Shown piece after piece: positions 18,294 to 27,464 of a stretch of 64,000 bases of DNA; positions within the stretch are counted from its first letter, which is position 1; each line of letters starts with the position of its first letter. This DNA is from Myxococcales bacterium (GTDB taxonomy: Bacteria; Myxococcota_A; Polyangia; Polyangiales; Polyangiaceae). The notes beneath the pieces are model-generated. The model did no database searches. It saw nothing but the letters and a program-made list of their open reading frames with translations, and had not been told where the DNA came from. The DNA lies in the NCBI GenBank assembly GCA_016212965.1, contig JACRDA010000030.1, positions 1 through 64,000 on the forward strand, written 5' to 3'. A program made the translations under genes and the position numbers.

Positions 18294-18443
18294 ATGGCCG
18301 GTGACACGAGCTACGAAATTTCTATCGCAACGAAGGCCCCGGGCCTGGCCGAGACGACGGGCGGCCTGGGCGCGCTCGAGGCGGCGATGAGGCGCGAGCA
18401 GGGCGTCATCAGCAACCTGGACGCGGCCATGCGGCGGCTCGGC
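18294..18443 (+). pseudogene. Displaced 5' part of the tape-measure gene
   Basis: From ATG 18294 about 50 residues read as a plausible tape-measure N-terminus (Ala-Met-Arg-Arg-Glu-Gln..., helical). Near 18441 the coding sense moves to the -1 frame, which continues into the long open frame recorded at 18479-19957. One extra G in the CTCGG run would restore a single frame and give a ~555-residue protein. This is either a real lesion or a base-call error; no slippery heptamer or pseudoknot-like signal is seen. Confidence 0.65.
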
Positions 18444-18478
18444 AGAGCAGCGCGGCGAGCGGCGACACGCTCTCGCGC

Positions 18479-19957
18479 ATGTCGAGCGCGAACGTCGCGG
18501 CGCAGGGACGGCTCGCGGGCCTCGCCGCGAAGTACGCGAACGCCTCGACCAACGCTAACTCCCTCGTCGCGACGCAGAAGAACGTGTCCGGCTCGGTTGG
18601 GCTCCTCGACACCGTGTTGAAGCGCGGCGCCAGCGGCTCGGGGATGTTGGGGGCGGCGCTCGACAAACTGGCCGAGAAGAGCCCCAAGCTCGCGCGCGTC
18701 ATCCGGGTGGCGATCCAAGTCGGGGCTGCCTTCATTGCGACCACGCGGGCCGTTGCCCACTACGGGATCGAGATCGGCAAGGCGTCGCTCAGCGCCTTCA
18801 AGATGCAGCAGGCGGACCGCATCACCTACGAGGGGCTCTTGCACTCGGAGTCGGCGGCGATGGCGCTCGACAAGCGCGTGACGGGGCTCGCCGACACCTA
18901 CGGCGTCGCGACGAAGGACGTGGGTGGATGGGCTGCGACGCTCATCAAGGCGGGCGTGCGCGGCAAGGAGCTGTCCTCCGCGCTGCACGGCCTCGCCATT
19001 CGGCAGGCCGCGACGGGCGACGCAAGCGAGGCGCTTCAGCCGCTGGTCGACCAGCTCAAGGCGGGCTCGCGGAGCGCGGCTGGCTTCGCCAAGGAGCAAG
19101 AGCGGCTCTTTGGTGGCGCGGCCATCAAGCGTGGGCAGACCTTCGAGGCGGGGATCGACCGCATCAAGCGGCGCTTCGGCGAGATGATGGCGAGCCCGGC
19201 CATGGCCAAGGGCTTCGACGCGGTGTTCGGCAAGATCGAGTCGTTCCTACAGAGCCCGGCGGCGGCGGACTTCGCCACGAAGATCACGGGCACCGTCGGC
19301 AAGGCGCTGGAGCGCCTCCCGGGGTTCATCGACACGGCGTCAGCTGCGCTGCCGAAGCTCGCCGCTGGGTTCGACGTGGCCGTGAGCGCCGCGACCGCGC
19401 TGCTCAATGTCGTAAGCAGCGTCGCGGACGTGGTGAGTCACCCCGGCGAGACCATGATCGAGACGATGCAGCGGAAGAGCAGGGACCGCATCGCTTCGGG
19501 AGAGCCCCTGACCGGCGACCAAACGGCGACCCTGGACAAGTACCGCCAGCAGGGACAAGACGCCGGCGCCGCGCTCGCGCAGGGCGTGGCGTCGGGCATC
19601 TCCGCCAAGCAGAGCGTGGCCACGGCGGCTGCGGCCGGGATGGCGTCGAGCATCACCGCGATCATGAAGTCCGCCCTCGAGATCCACTCTCCCTCGCGGG
19701 TCTTCGCGCGGCTCGGCGCGCAGACGGCCGAGGGCTTCGGCCAGGGCATCGCGGCGAACGACACGCCGGCGCGGGCCGTGCGCGCGATGGTCACCGCGCC
19801 GGCGGCGTCGCCTGCGCCGCGCGGTGGGCGAAGCGTCGTCGTCCACATCGGCAGCATCGTCGGCGTGAAGGACGCGGGCGACGCCGGCGAGCTGCTCGAG
19901 GCACGCATCGCCGACGCGCTCGAGGCCGCTCTCCTGTCCTCCGGAGCAGCAGCATGA
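18479..19957 (+). CDS. Phage tail tape-measure-like protein (main open frame)
   Basis: A protein of 492 residues from ATG 18479; the true gene probably begins at 18294 in another frame. A long Ala/Gly/Ser-rich helical body has a hydrophobic segment near residues 82-100. The C-terminal region includes Ile-His-Ser-Pro-Ser-Arg-Val-Phe, a hallmark of tape-measure proteins, followed by Gly-Glu-Gly-Ile-type repeats (here Ala-Glu-Gly-Phe-Gly-Gln-Gly-Ile). The protein would set tail length and help DNA injection. It is shorter than most myophage or siphophage tape measures, consistent with a short tail or degradation. It is followed immediately by another tail gene. Confidence 0.78.
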   Translation: MSSANVAAQGRLAGLAAKYANASTNANSLVATQKNVSGSVGLLDTVLKRGASGSGMLGAALDKLAEKSPKLARVIRVAIQVGAAFIATTRAVAHYGIEIGKASLSAFKMQQADRITYEGLLHSESAAMALDKRVTGLADTYGVATKDVGGWAATLIKAGVRGKELSSALHGLAIRQAATGDASEALQPLVDQLKAGSRSAAGFAKEQERLFGGAAIKRGQTFEAGIDRIKRRFGEMMASPAMAKGFDAVFGKIESFLQSPAAADFATKITGTVGKALERLPGFIDTASAALPKLAAGFDVAVSAATALLNVVSSVADVVSHPGETMIETMQRKSRDRIASGEPLTGDQTATLDKYRQQGQDAGAALAQGVASGISAKQSVATAAAAGMASSITAIMKSALEIHSPSRVFARLGAQTAEGFGQGIAANDTPARAVRAMVTAPAASPAPRGGRSVVVHIGSIVGVKDAGDAGELLEARIADALEAALLSSGAAA

Positions 19958-20723
19958 CCACCATCGACGCACAGCAGTTCGCGGCGACCGAGCTCGACCC
20001 GATCACGAACCCGAGCGAGTGGGACTACATCGTGCTGGCCGGCTGCATCTCCCCGGGCGTCGCGACCGTGTCCGGATGCGACGTGCAGTATCGGTGGGAC
20101 GAGCCGCAGTCGAAGGGCTCGAGCGGCTCGGACAGCCCGCGCTCTTCACCGTGACGCTCAAGCTCTGGGCGCCGGCGCACTTCAAGAGGTGGGAGATCTT
20201 CCGCCAGCTCCTGGTGCTGCCCGAGGGCGGCACCGCGAGCCCGAGCGGCGGAGCAGTGCCGGCGACGAGCAACAACCTCGGGCCGCGGTTCGCCCAGACC
20301 GCGACGACCGGCACCACGACCACGGCGATGGCCACGACGACGCGGACGGAGCCGGTGGCGCTCGACATCGAGCACCCGTGGTGCGCGATGCAGGGAATCC
20401 ACTCCGTCGTGCCGGACAAGGTGGGGCAGCCGGTCGGCGACGGGTCGGGTCTCTACACGATCGAGATCACCTTCCGCCAGTACGAGAAGGTCAAGGCCGC
20501 CGGCGGCAAGCCCACTGGCAGCGTCGCGCAGGCCGCGCCCGGCAAGTACACCGGGGCAGGCGCCGGCGGCGGCAGCGGCCCGGTGGACGCCAGCGGCGGC
20601 GACCCGAACGAGTGGGCGACCGTCCCGAACCCCGACGGCGAGGACTATCGGACGCACGAGTGGCCGACCGCTGCCGGCGAGGCCGTTGCGGGCGAGGCTG
20701 CCTCCCTCAAGGAGGACCCATGA
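19954..20723 (+). pseudogene. Frameshifted tail/baseplate-like gene
   Basis: The ATG at 19954 overlaps the tape-measure stop. The first 66 codons end at a TGA (20152-20154), but the reading sense moves to the -1 frame near 20130 (Phe-Thr-Val-Thr-Leu-Lys-Leu-Trp and onwards), open to 20723. Adding one G in TCGGACAG would fuse them into ~256 residues. The joined protein has Trp-Asp-Glu-Pro, a beta-rich middle and a Gly/Ala-rich C-terminus. Its position suggests a tail-tip or baseplate hub component. The lesion is of the same kind as in the tape-measure gene. Confidence 0.6.
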
Positions 20724-21079
20724 CCTTCGCGACGAGCACACAGCACGGCACCGCGGCCGACCGGTTCGCGGTGCGCCTGCTCGAGCGGGGCGTGGCCGAC
20801 CACATATCGAACAGCTCGGCGCCCACCGGGACGCGCATCGTCGCGCTGATCGATGTGGCCTTTCCCGGGGGGATCAAGGGAGCCATCATCGGCACGGGTG
20901 ACGACCTGGCGCACGCGATCGTCGCGCGCACCGCCGAGGAGCGGGCGCGCGTGCACGGAGGCGTCCGGCTCAACGCTCGCGGGCTGCGACTGCACGTCTG
21001 GGTCGGGCCCGGCGCGGCACGTGAGCTAGTCGAGCGCGTGTGGCTCGAGCTCGAGGCGTCGCGCGGCGACGAGGGGTGA
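20720..21079 (+). CDS. Hypothetical tail-region protein
   Basis: A protein of 119 residues; the ATG overlaps the previous stop. It has a compact alpha/beta composition with Gly-Thr-Gly-Asp-Asp near the middle. No domain recognised. Co-expressed with the tail genes by position. Confidence 0.5.
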   Translation: MTFATSTQHGTAADRFAVRLLERGVADHISNSSAPTGTRIVALIDVAFPGGIKGAIIGTGDDLAHAIVARTAEERARVHGGVRLNARGLRLHVWVGPGAARELVERVWLELEASRGDEG

Positions 21080-21083
21080 CGGG

Positions 21084-21512
21084 ATGGCAACGAACGACGA
21101 CGAGCTAGACCCTGGGTACGTGCTCTGCGAGCTCGAGCGCGATGGTAAGCCCGGCGAGGTGCTGCGGGTGAGCGTGCGCAGGGGCGCGGCGGCCGCGGAG
21201 CTGCGCGTGTGGTTCCGCGGCGCGGACGGCGAGCTCCGGCCGAGCCCGAAGGGCTGCACCATCCGGCGGCACGAGCTGGCCCGGGTGGTCGACGCCCTCC
21301 GCGCCGCCGCGCACGAGCTCGAGCTCGCGGCCGCACCCGAGCCGTACCGCGGCGATTGGGGGCGCGGGCGTGCTCGGCCCGCACGCGACGGTGCCGCGGA
21401 GCGCGCTCGCCTCGAGGCGGCGCGAGCCGAGCGCGACATGAGGCCGCCGGTGTGCCCCCAGCGGCCGGCGAAGTGGAGCCAGTCGGGCCCGCGGCGAGCG
21501 GTGCCGAGGTGA
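21084..21512 (+). CDS. PC4/YdbC-like ssDNA-binding protein
   Basis: A protein of 142 residues. Residues ~20-75 show the four-strand plus helix pattern of transcriptional coactivator p15 (PC4): Val-Leu-Arg-Val-Ser-Val, then Leu-Arg-Val-Trp-Phe, then Pro-Ser-Pro-Lys-Gly-Cys-Thr-Ile and a final helix with Leu-Ala-Arg-Val-Val-Asp-Ala-Leu. PC4-like proteins bind single-stranded DNA and occur in phages and bacteria. The C-terminal ~50 residues are basic and disordered. It may serve replication or recombination of the element. The family call is from pattern only. Confidence 0.55.
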   Translation: MATNDDELDPGYVLCELERDGKPGEVLRVSVRRGAAAAELRVWFRGADGELRPSPKGCTIRRHELARVVDALRAAAHELELAAAPEPYRGDWGRGRARPARDGAAERARLEAARAERDMRPPVCPQRPAKWSQSGPRRAVPR

Positions 21513-21781
21513 GCCCGGCGTGCGTGCCACGCTCGCCCCGGCACCTCGAGGTGTTCCGGTGCGTCGCGTACGCATGCACGCTCGCGACCACGGCCTGCGT
21601 CCGCCGCCAGTCGCTCGCCCGCCTGGACGAGCGGATGCGCAGGTGCGGAGAATGCGAGCAGGGGCGCGCCGTGTCGGCCGCCGTGTCGGCCGCCCGCCTC
21701 GAGGTGCCGCCGGTCCGGCCGGTCCGGCCGTGGTGGGCCCCGCGCCCGGCTGGCGCGCCGAGCGCCGAAGGTCGGCCGTGA
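21509..21781 (+). CDS. Small Cys-rich (zinc-finger-like) protein
   Basis: A protein of 90 residues with a GTG start overlapping the previous stop. Cysteines at residues ~18, 23, 30 and a Cys-x2-Cys pair near 46 could bind zinc. Pro/Arg-rich tail. Similar small zinc-binding proteins are common in phages. Function unknown. Confidence 0.45.
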   Translation: MSPACVPRSPRHLEVFRCVAYACTLATTACVRRQSLARLDERMRRCGECEQGRAVSAAVSAARLEVPPVRPVRPWWAPRPAGAPSAEGRP

Positions 21782-21896
21782 CGCCCGCGCTCGCCGCCCT
21801 CGTGGCGTGGCGGGCGGCACCGGCGCTTCTAAGCCGCCCCACGGCGGGGCGCCCGGTCCCTGGCTCGCTCGCCGCGGGGCGCGGCGGTCGTTTGCA

Positions 21897-21925
21897 CTTG
21901 CTGTCCAGCAAGGACGTGTTAGATA
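21897..21925 (+). promoter_or_regulatory. Palindromic operator and promoter of the XRE repressor gene
   Basis: A perfect 16-bp palindrome, CTTGCTG-TC-CAGCAAG (21897-21912), overlaps a -35-like TTGCTG (21898-21903); 16 bases later TAGATA (21920-21925) fits a -10. A further half-site GCAAG lies just downstream. The ATG at 21932 begins only seven bases after the -10, so the transcript may be leaderless, as for lambda cI made from its maintenance promoter. Autorepression by the XRE protein is the natural model. Confidence 0.6.
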
Positions 21926-21931
21926 GCAAGT

Positions 21932-22570
21932 ATGGCAGCTAGAAAGCAGCGCCGCCCGGTTAGCGGGCCACTGCGCAAGGCGGTCCAGGAAAGCGGGGTT
22001 ACGCGCTACCAGCTAAGCCAGCAAGTTGGTGTCGCTGAGAGCGTGCTCTCGCGTTTCGTGACCGGAAAACAAGGGATCACCCTCGACACGGCAGACCGGC
22101 TAGCAGACGTGCTTGGCCTTGAAGTCGTGGCTGGGGTGTCGACCGTGCAGCCGAAGCAGAAAGAGAAGGACGCAATGGAAGCTCACCCGCAACCGAACGA
22201 CGCGCACCGCCTCACGAACGAGGCCATGCCCTACGCGCGCGCAGCGCATGACGAGTATTTCGAGTCCCGACGCGGCGTGTGGGACGTCGGGGGGCGCCGA
22301 GCGGTCGTCTACAACAACAACCCGTGGAACGATGACCACGAGGGACGCCTGCGGGGCGAGGAGCTCTCGCGACTGCGCGCGGCCATGGGCGCGGCCGGCT
22401 TCAAGGAGCTTGGGATCGCCTACTACAGCGGCGAGGGCGCGGAACAGTGGGAACGGGAAGGCAACAAGGAGCCCGGGTACACCTACGCCATGTTGGTCAG
22501 CATGCCTCGTGGCAAGACGATCTCCACCCTCGTTGACATGTATCGGAAGGCGACCTGGCCGACCAACTAG
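21932..22570 (+). CDS. XRE-family repressor-like regulator
   Basis: A protein of 212 residues. Residues ~12-65 hold a Cro/cI-type HTH (Ser-Gln-Gln-Val-Gly-Val-Ala-Glu-Ser-Val-Leu-Ser-Arg-Phe, then Gly-Lys-Gln-Gly-Ile-Thr-Leu-Asp-Thr-Ala). The C-terminal ~110 residues form a separate domain with several aromatic residues and no visible Ser-Lys autoprotease dyad, so it is not a classical LexA/cI-cleavable repressor. No upstream ribosome-binding site is seen, consistent with a leaderless message. It is the likely lysogeny or maintenance repressor of the element. Confidence 0.82.
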   Translation: MAARKQRRPVSGPLRKAVQESGVTRYQLSQQVGVAESVLSRFVTGKQGITLDTADRLADVLGLEVVAGVSTVQPKQKEKDAMEAHPQPNDAHRLTNEAMPYARAAHDEYFESRRGVWDVGGRRAVVYNNNPWNDDHEGRLRGEELSRLRAAMGAAGFKELGIAYYSGEGAEQWEREGNKEPGYTYAMLVSMPRGKTISTLVDMYRKATWPTN

Positions 22571-22704
22571 GCCCGCCGCGTGCGGCCTGCCGGCCGACTG
22601 GACGCCCCCGCGACGCCGCTCGACGGCGCGGGGCAAGAGGGCGTAGAAAGAAAAAGGCCGGCGCGCGTCAACGCCCGGCCCACGGCACACGAGGAGTCAC
22701 CCTC
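22571..22704 (+). other. Intergenic leader with GC hairpin
   Basis: A 6-bp stem (22656-22661 with 22675-22680, 13-nt loop) follows an A-rich patch (GAAAGAAAAA). After it comes the strong ribosome-binding site GAGGAG for the ATG at 22705. The layout (GTAGAA, A-rich patch, GC hairpin, CACGAGG) closely resembles that before the gene at 9618. Confidence 0.5.
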
Positions 22705-23121
22705 ATGAGCGAGAAGAACGTAGAGACGGCGACGGCGAAGGGCAAGGTCGAAGTGGCGCGAGCGTTCCCACGGGGCGCCCGGCCCGGCCCGGACGTGCCG
22801 CGGGTAAGATCGCGCGTGCGCGCTGGGCGCTGCTTTGAGCTCGCCGGACGCTCTCTCTCGGGGGCGCCGGTCGGCACTGAGTGGGAGCTCGTGCACGGGA
22901 CATGGGGCCTTGCGCACCACCGCCACGCGTGGCTCGAGCACGCGGCGAGCGGTCGCGTCTACGACGTGGTGCTCGACCTCGTGTTCGGTCGCGAGGACAG
23001 CGCGCGAGACACCGGCGCTCGCGCGCTGCGCCGTTTCACGCAGGTGGAGGCGGCCCGGGCCTTGGTCGCCGCGAAGCACTGGGGCCCATGGTGCGACTGC
23101 GCACCGCCGGAGGCCCGCTAG
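22705..23121 (+). CDS. Hypothetical element protein
   Basis: A protein of 138 residues. A compact domain at ~38-110 with Cys-Phe-Glu-Leu-Ala-Gly-Arg, Glu-Leu-Val-His-Gly-Thr, His-His-Arg-His-Ala-Trp and Tyr-Asp-Val-Val-Leu looks like a small alpha/beta domain with a conserved Cys and several His. The pattern is reminiscent of transglutaminase-like folds, but the sequence is too short to assign. It stops one base before the integrase start. Confidence 0.5.
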   Translation: MSEKNVETATAKGKVEVARAFPRGARPGPDVPRVRSRVRAGRCFELAGRSLSGAPVGTEWELVHGTWGLAHHRHAWLEHAASGRVYDVVLDLVFGREDSARDTGARALRRFTQVEAARALVAAKHWGPWCDCAPPEAR

Positions 23122-24439
<1,318 letters not shown>

Positions 24440-24487
24440 AAGTGTGGTTGCGATTCTGTGGCGAGCGCCCGCTGCTCTCCTGACTCG

Positions 24488-24559
24488 TAGGCGGGACGGG
24501 ATTCGAACCTGCGACCATCGGCTTGTAAGGCCGACGCTCTACCGCTGAGCTACCCGCCT
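24488..24559 (-). tRNA. tRNA-Val (anticodon TAC)
   Basis: A cloverleaf on the minus strand with acceptor stem 24553-24559/24489-24495, D-arm GCTC...GAGC, anticodon loop CTTACAA (TAC at 24525-24527) and T-loop TTCGAAT. CCA is not encoded. It lies 48 bp upstream of tRNA-Asp in transcription order. Confidence 0.95.
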
Positions 24560-24631
24560 GCTCTACGTGCGGGTTGCCTCCGGACCGGGCCCGGAGCCTT
24601 GCCCTCGCCGCGAGGGCCAGAGCGGCCGCGA

Positions 24632-24659
24632 ACATTATCTACGTCGCGCGCAACGTCAA
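24632..24659 (-). promoter_or_regulatory. Probable promoter of the tRNA-Val/tRNA-Asp unit
   Basis: On the minus strand TTGACG (24654-24659) precedes an AT-rich GATAATG patch that includes a -10-like sequence at 24632-24637 (16-bp spacer). The next gene on this strand is tRNA-Val, 70 bp on. Confidence 0.5.
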
Positions 24660-24776
24660 GTGCTTAGCGCGGGGCTCGGTACGGCCGCGGCGCCTTCCGC
24701 TGTTCCGGGCTTTGTGCGGCGGCGCCCGGACGGTTGATCTATGCTGGCCCGATCCGCGACGCTTCAGGAGCTCTGC

Positions 24777-25637
24777 ATGGGCTACGACACCGGCGACATC
24801 ATCGACGAGCGCTACAAGATCTTGAGCCCCATCGGCAAGGGGGGCCACGGCACGGTCTACCGCGCCATGGATCTCGAGCTGCAGAGCCAGGTGGCGATCA
24901 AGTTCCTGCACGCCGACATCGCGCGCGAGCCCGGCTTCGCCACGCGCATGCAGCGTGAGGCACGGGCGATGGGGCAGCTGTCCGGGACGAGCGCCGTGCA
25001 GGTGTTCGCGTTCAACAAGGCCTCCGGCGGCGGCATGTACCTCGTGATGGAGTACCTCGAGGGCACGGACCTCGGTCGCCACGTGCAGAGCTACGAGGAG
25101 CACGGGCAGTTCATGCCGGTGCGCGAGCTCCAGGAGCTGCTCGAGCCGATAGCGACGACGCTCGAGGCCGCGCACGCGCGGGGCATCATCCACCGCGACC
25201 TCAAGCTCGCGAACATCTTCGTCCTCCGGAGCGCGGGGCGTGGCCGCGTGCGCCTGCTCGACTTCGGGCTCGTGAAGGACATGAAGATGGACCCGCTCAC
25301 GATGCAGGGCATGGTCGCCGGCTCGCCGGCGTACATCGCGCCGGAGGCGTGGCTCGGCAAGCCGGACCTCATCGACCACCGCATCGATGTGTACTCCTTC
25401 GGGGTGGTGGTCTTCAGGCTGCTCGCCGGCCAGATGCCCTTCGACCCCAAGCAGACCATCGACAAGCTCATCCTCCAGGTGACCCGCGCGCCGCGGCCGA
25501 GCCTGCACGCGCTGCGCCCCGACCTGCCGGCGCGGATCGACGAGTGGGTGAAGAAGGCCCTCGCCGTCGCGCCGAACGACCGCTTCCAGAGCGTGCAGTC
25601 GCTGTGGCAGGCCCTGCAAGGCGTGCTGCAGTCGTAG
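24777..25637 (+). CDS. Soluble Ser/Thr protein kinase
   Basis: A protein of 286 residues consisting of little more than the kinase domain. Gly-Lys-Gly-Gly-His-Gly (residues 20-25) is the P-loop, Lys42 the ATP lysine, His-Arg-Asp at 139-141 the catalytic loop (with Lys-Leu-Ala-Asn, not the usual Lys-Pro-x-Asn), Asp162 of Asp-Phe-Gly, and Ala-Pro-Glu. All catalytic residues are present. No membrane segment or sensor domain, so it is a cytosolic kinase. ATG 24777 is chosen for the AGGAG six bases upstream; an ATG at 24741 is possible. Hanks-type kinases are abundant in myxobacteria. Substrate unknown. Confidence 0.93.
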   Translation: MGYDTGDIIDERYKILSPIGKGGHGTVYRAMDLELQSQVAIKFLHADIAREPGFATRMQREARAMGQLSGTSAVQVFAFNKASGGGMYLVMEYLEGTDLGRHVQSYEEHGQFMPVRELQELLEPIATTLEAAHARGIIHRDLKLANIFVLRSAGRGRVRLLDFGLVKDMKMDPLTMQGMVAGSPAYIAPEAWLGKPDLIDHRIDVYSFGVVVFRLLAGQMPFDPKQTIDKLILQVTRAPRPSLHALRPDLPARIDEWVKKALAVAPNDRFQSVQSLWQALQGVLQS

Positions 25638-25768
25638 CCGCCTCGGGCCATTTTCCGGTCCGGGGGGGGCGACGCGATCGTGCCCGCCGGCCCGCCGCTC
25701 GGATGTCCGTCGCACGAGCGTGGCGTTGGATCGGCAGCGGGTGGGGTAACATCTCAGGTGAGGCGTGC

Positions 25769-27442
25769 ATGCAACGCGCTTTTTCTTCGCGGCTCGGCTC
25801 GATCCTTCTCGGCGTCCTGCTCCTCGGCGGCTGCAGCGAGCGCGCGCAGCGCCTCGAGGTCCCGCTCCCGCGCCCGGGAGTGCCGGTCGCCGACTGGGAC
25901 GAGGAGAGGGTCACGTGCCAGCGGCGCATCGAGGCCGTGCTCGGGGAGCCGGCCGAGCCCGGCGCGCCCGAGTTCGAGCAGAAGCGCGTGGCGATCCTCG
26001 GGCGCGCGCGCGGCGAGGCGGTGGTATGGGTCGCGGCGCCCGCGCCGACACCCGAGGCCGAGCTGCCGGAGGTCGCGCGGGCCGCGCTCGCCGCGGCCCC
26101 CAAGGTGTCGCTCGACGGCGCCGCGCCGTCCGGGCGCGAGGGCGAGGCGGAGCAGGCGAGCGCCGCGTGGCGGCAGCGGCTCGACGGTCTCGTGCGCCGC
26201 CTGCGCGGGGACAAGGTCGCCCTCCGCGCTGCGCTCCTGCGGCAGGGCTACCTCTACAGCGACAACCCGGTCGAGGCCTTCGAGCTCGTCCGCGGCGTCA
26301 CGCTCGAGCTGCTGTTCGACGAGCCGAAGCTGTGGCTCGAGCGCGCGAGCCGCCGCTACGCGGTCGAGCTCGTCGGCGTGGGGCGGCAGGCCGAGTACCG
26401 CTACGCCAGCGGGGATCTCGCGGGGCGCGCCGCGGAGCTCTTGCACGGCGACCGCGTCGCCGTCGATCCGGCCGAGCTCGAGGCGCCTCTCGCTCGCGAC
26501 CTGCCCGCCCTCGCGCACGAGGTGGGCTTCGACCGCGTGCGCGTCGAGGCCCTGCGCCGCGACGCCATCGTGGCCGCGCTGCGCTTCGGGGGGCGCGAGG
26601 TGCGCGCCTTGCTCGTCTCGCGCGGCGCGGCGCTCGAGCTCGGGTGCCTCGACGCACCGGCCGAGCAACGGCGTGCCGTGGCGACCTGGCAGGCCGAGGA
26701 CGCGCCCCGGCGCCGCGCGCTCCGGGCGTTGCGCGCGAGCGTGACCGCCATCGTCGGCGAGGCCTTGCCGTTCGACCGGCCGCGGACGGCCAAGGATCAC
26801 CTCGAGGACGGCCGCCTGCGGCCGCTGTGGGAGTGGGCCTACCGGCGTGGCGATGCCGGCTTCATGTACGACGGCGAGGGCTACCCGGTGTTCGACGCCG
26901 CGGGGCGACCGAATCCCCCCGAGGTGTGCGTCGCCTTCGTGCTCGACAGCTACGAGCGCGCTTCGGGCACCTGGTACCGCGGCAAGGGGGACGCGCGCGA
27001 GCGCGTGGTGGGCGGGCTCGACTTCAATCGCCTCGGCATCGCGAATCGCGGCGGAGTCATCGCTTTCGGGCTGTTCGCCGAGAGCCATCCCGAGGCCTTC
27101 GACTTCCACCGCTTCGGCGCGGCCGAGCACATCGAGTTCCGCGAGCGCAGCCGCTACTTCCGCTTCCTCGCCGACCGCGCGGACGAGCTCGCCCCCGGCG
27201 ACGTGGTCGCGATCCAGGGCGTGAAGCGCGACGGCAACATCCACCAACACGCGATCCTGATCGAGGACGTCGATCCGGTGACCGGCTTCGCTCACGCACT
27301 CGCCGACCAGATGAAGAAGCCGCGGCGTCGCACCTGGGAGGGCATCATGGCCGAGGCGCCGCGGCGTGCGCTCTACTACCACGTGCACCCGCACGCCGAC
27401 GTGCTCCTGAAGCTCGACCCCGGGCCCAGGCGCTCGCTGTAG
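25769..27442 (+). CDS. Lipoprotein with a possible cysteine amidase-like C-terminal domain
   Basis: A protein of 557 residues. The signal and lipobox Leu-Leu-Gly-Gly-Cys are at about 18-22. Residues 60-350 are charged and helical. The C-terminal ~200 residues include Glu-Val-Cys387-Val-Ala-Phe in a helix start and, later, Ile-His492-Gln-His494-Ala-Ile-Leu-Ile, the Cys-then-His order and strand context of NlpC/P60- or CHAP-like amidohydrolases. This domain call is inferred by pattern. The predicted location is the periplasmic side of an envelope membrane, where it could cleave peptidoglycan peptides. Its kinase neighbour is 131 bp upstream, so they may be separate units. Confidence 0.7.
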   Translation: MQRAFSSRLGSILLGVLLLGGCSERAQRLEVPLPRPGVPVADWDEERVTCQRRIEAVLGEPAEPGAPEFEQKRVAILGRARGEAVVWVAAPAPTPEAELPEVARAALAAAPKVSLDGAAPSGREGEAEQASAAWRQRLDGLVRRLRGDKVALRAALLRQGYLYSDNPVEAFELVRGVTLELLFDEPKLWLERASRRYAVELVGVGRQAEYRYASGDLAGRAAELLHGDRVAVDPAELEAPLARDLPALAHEVGFDRVRVEALRRDAIVAALRFGGREVRALLVSRGAALELGCLDAPAEQRRAVATWQAEDAPRRRALRALRASVTAIVGEALPFDRPRTAKDHLEDGRLRPLWEWAYRRGDAGFMYDGEGYPVFDAAGRPNPPEVCVAFVLDSYERASGTWYRGKGDARERVVGGLDFNRLGIANRGGVIAFGLFAESHPEAFDFHRFGAAEHIEFRERSRYFRFLADRADELAPGDVVAIQGVKRDGNIHQHAILIEDVDPVTGFAHALADQMKKPRRRTWEGIMAEAPRRALYYHVHPHADVLLKLDPGPRRSL

Positions 27443-27464
27443 CGTCCGGGAGCGTCGGCTGGCG

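Noticed and set aside
18430-18480. Programmed -1 frameshift in the tape-measure gene
   Set aside because: No X-XXY-YYZ slippery site and no downstream structure was seen; the known programmed shift lies in the chaperone genes upstream of tape measures, not inside them.
21778-21942. A small gene between the Cys-rich protein and the XRE repressor
   Set aside because: 54 residues, no ribosome-binding site, and it covers the promoter and operator of the repressor gene.
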